NCBI GenBank assembly: GCA_016859345.1
Contig: CM029121.1
Span: forward strand, 24,878,175-24,942,174
DNA length: 64,000 nucleotides
Origin: Istiophorus platypterus
Taxonomy: Eukaryota > Chordata > Actinopteri > Istiophoriformes > Istiophoridae
Reading direction: 5' to 3'
Of the stretch, positions 62,268 to 64,000 are shown one piece after another (the first letter of the stretch is position 1; each line of letters begins with the position of its first letter). The notes under the pieces are model-generated. The model was not told the DNA's origin. It saw only the letters and a program-made list of their open reading frames with translations, and ran no database searches. The position numbers and the translations under genes are program-made.

Positions 62268-64000
62268 CTGGCTGCCATATCAATGACATGTATGAGACCA
62301 TCTTCTGGCAGTTATTTTCATGTTACAATTTTTGATGTGACAATTGGTGCTGCAGATTTATACTCATAACTAAAGCGTTTCATAGCTAAGACATTTCTGA
62401 AGTTTTTAATGGCGCAACCTGTTTTGGTTTATCACTAAAATTAGCTGGTAATTACTAGGACATTAGGAACAAACAAATTTAGTAATGGATTCACAAACAG
62501 CTGGCGCAATCCATTCCAGTTTCATAAATTTAAAATAAAGTGCAGTAATGAGAACAGCAATCTGCATTTCATTTATTTGAATTTTTTTTTCTTTGTTCCC
62601 TTGGCTCATATCGACTCATATCCAGACTGCACTGCTCTGCTCTCATATGGTTGCTGTTGACTGCTGTACTCTCAGCACCCCCCTTCGGGAATAATCTTTA
62701 AAAACGCACCACATGAGGAAGGCCACGACGACTCCAACCTCTGTCTGTCCCTGTTCCATCTGGTCGGCACGAAAGGACTAAAAAAAGAGAGGCCTGCTAG
62801 CTCGTGTCGGCTGAGTGCTAAGCAACCGCTAGGCCCCGCTTGGTTGGTTTGGTAGCTCAGCGGCCACAGAGACGACTCCGTGACAGCTCCCCGTGTGTGT
62901 CCGTCATTGGCCGAGTGTCATTTAACGACATAAAGTCGTACTTGTCTCACAATGTGTTAAGTATTTATTGTATAAGTGTCTGTGTTTGGACAGCAGATGG
63001 AAAGATGAAGCTAAATCTGGTGCAACGCATCGTCTACCCCTGCTGGACATTAATGCTTTTAGTAATGGGTCTCTGAAAGAATTGGAAATTTAATTAAATA
63101 CACAAACACACACCTGTGTTTTTCTTTTTTTTCCCCCAATGTGTTCCAAAATCCCAAACTGTCCTTTGCTATTTAAAAAACTATTTTTGCCATGTAAGAA
63201 TTCTTCTCCTCCTCATTTTGCTTCAGCCTTTCCTTGTTCTTCTTCTTGATAGTGGTTGTGTCCTGGTACCATGGTTGTCCCCAGTTATTAATATGAGCCT
63301 TTCAGAGTTGGACAACGAATGGAGGGAGAAAAAAAGGCAGGAAAGTTACCTGGCCAAGAAATAGTCCCAGAGGTAACGACCCATAAAAAGATGTGGTTTG
63401 TTTGTTTTTTTAACATTAATTTTTGAAGCCCCCCCCCCATTCATCAATTATAAGCATCATTTAAGCACTTATTCTGGAACTGGATCTGGAACACACTATA
63501 ATGTGGTAGTGAGCAAATTTATGTCTTTATTATTGTATTTGTTGCTCATGGCACCTAGGACTGTAAGCTTGTGTAAAAAAACAGAAAATTATTAAAATTA
63601 TTGTAAAACATAGTTGTAATAATTTAAATTATGTCTGTAGGTTAATTAACACTTAAAATATACTTATAGTTATTTACAACTACACTAACTGTGTTAACCA
63701 TTTATTAAATGTGTATGTACTGCTAATAAATGCTAAATAGGGAACTTGAAGCAAATTGTTTATTGGTATCAATATTCTCCACTAACTCTTTTGAAGAAAG
63801 CAAATAAGTGTCAAGTGTTCCTTTGACTTTCAGGAATAGAAGCGGTGAACAGTTAGTTCACGCACCAGTCCCGGTTCCCGGCGCCAAGCTCAAGTAAATA
63901 CAACGTTAGGGAAGATGATCGGGACTCACTAAGGGTTCGGTTAAGGTTTGTGTAGTTTCTTTGGCATCTGCAGCCAATTCTGCGTCATAGCTCTTAAGTT

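Larger units (their letters stand above)
60858..64000. other. Copine 5' intron (gene continues beyond window)
   Basis: No upstream copine exon was found here. Contents: a G-run at 60897-60907, a G-rich tract at 61065-61140, poly(T) at 61509-61521, a degenerate repeat near 61998-62160 and the tRNA-Glu gene. An open frame at 62840-63076 matches nothing I know. Confidence 0.5.

Noticed and set aside
62840..63076. Plus-strand open frame of 78 codons near the right edge
   Set aside because: No recognisable domain, antisense to the copine gene, no splice or promoter evidence.
1..64000. CRISPR arrays, prokaryotic operons, phage or endogenous virus genes
   Set aside because: None seen. The tandem arrays are microsatellites and the only reverse transcriptase belongs to a LINE.

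Overview
The window comes from a vertebrate nuclear genome, most probably a percomorph teleost fish. The protein-coding sequence is split into short exons with canonical GT/AG borders. The introns are full of (CA)n, (GA)n and (TA)n microsatellites. The mobile-element relics are fish-typical: Tc1-like, Harbinger-like, hAT-like and L2-like copies, plus an interspersed repeat that I associate with percomorphs. No prokaryotic or viral gene organisation is visible.

Two protein-coding genes are supported, both on the minus strand and both running off the window. (1) Positions 321-3708 hold the 5' half of a pancreatic-type carboxypeptidase A precursor gene (M14 family). Six coding exons are seen, from the signal-peptide ATG at 3708 down to the exon with the zinc-binding His/Glu pair; the 3' half lies left of base 1. 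A promoter-like segment lies just upstream, near 3771-3807. (2) Positions 19842-60857 hold a copine gene, best matched to CPNE8 from memory. Eighteen consecutive coding exons join in frame to about 527 residues: the rest of C2A, C2B, a lysine-rich linker, the copine/vWA domain and the C-terminal tail. Only the first exon(s), about 45 residues, are missing and should lie beyond base 64000.

Between the two genes (3.8-19.8 kb) no third gene can be proven. There are three CpG-rich blocks (about 6.24-6.6, 10.54-10.77 and 14.4-14.83 kb) and a candidate 3' end (AATAAA on the minus strand near 13.44 kb). This may mean that the copine transcript has a very long 3' UTR or an alternative last exon. Copine introns contain a Tc1-like element with about 200-bp inverted repeats ending about 100 bp from an exon, an internally deleted second Tc1-like element, an L2-like reverse-transcriptase fragment, a Harbinger-like element, a 195-bp direct duplication, many microsatellites, and an intact tRNA-Glu(CTC) gene at 62196-62267 in the same orientation.

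I did not find a convincing new multi-gene system. The observations most worth checking are splice-related: a donor motif inside the last copine coding exon with a possible alternative terminal exon, a (CT)n tract right after a weak donor, and a 250-nt pyrimidine tract before the last exon. The nested tRNA gene, three perfect hairpins and the transposon next to an exon also merit a look.
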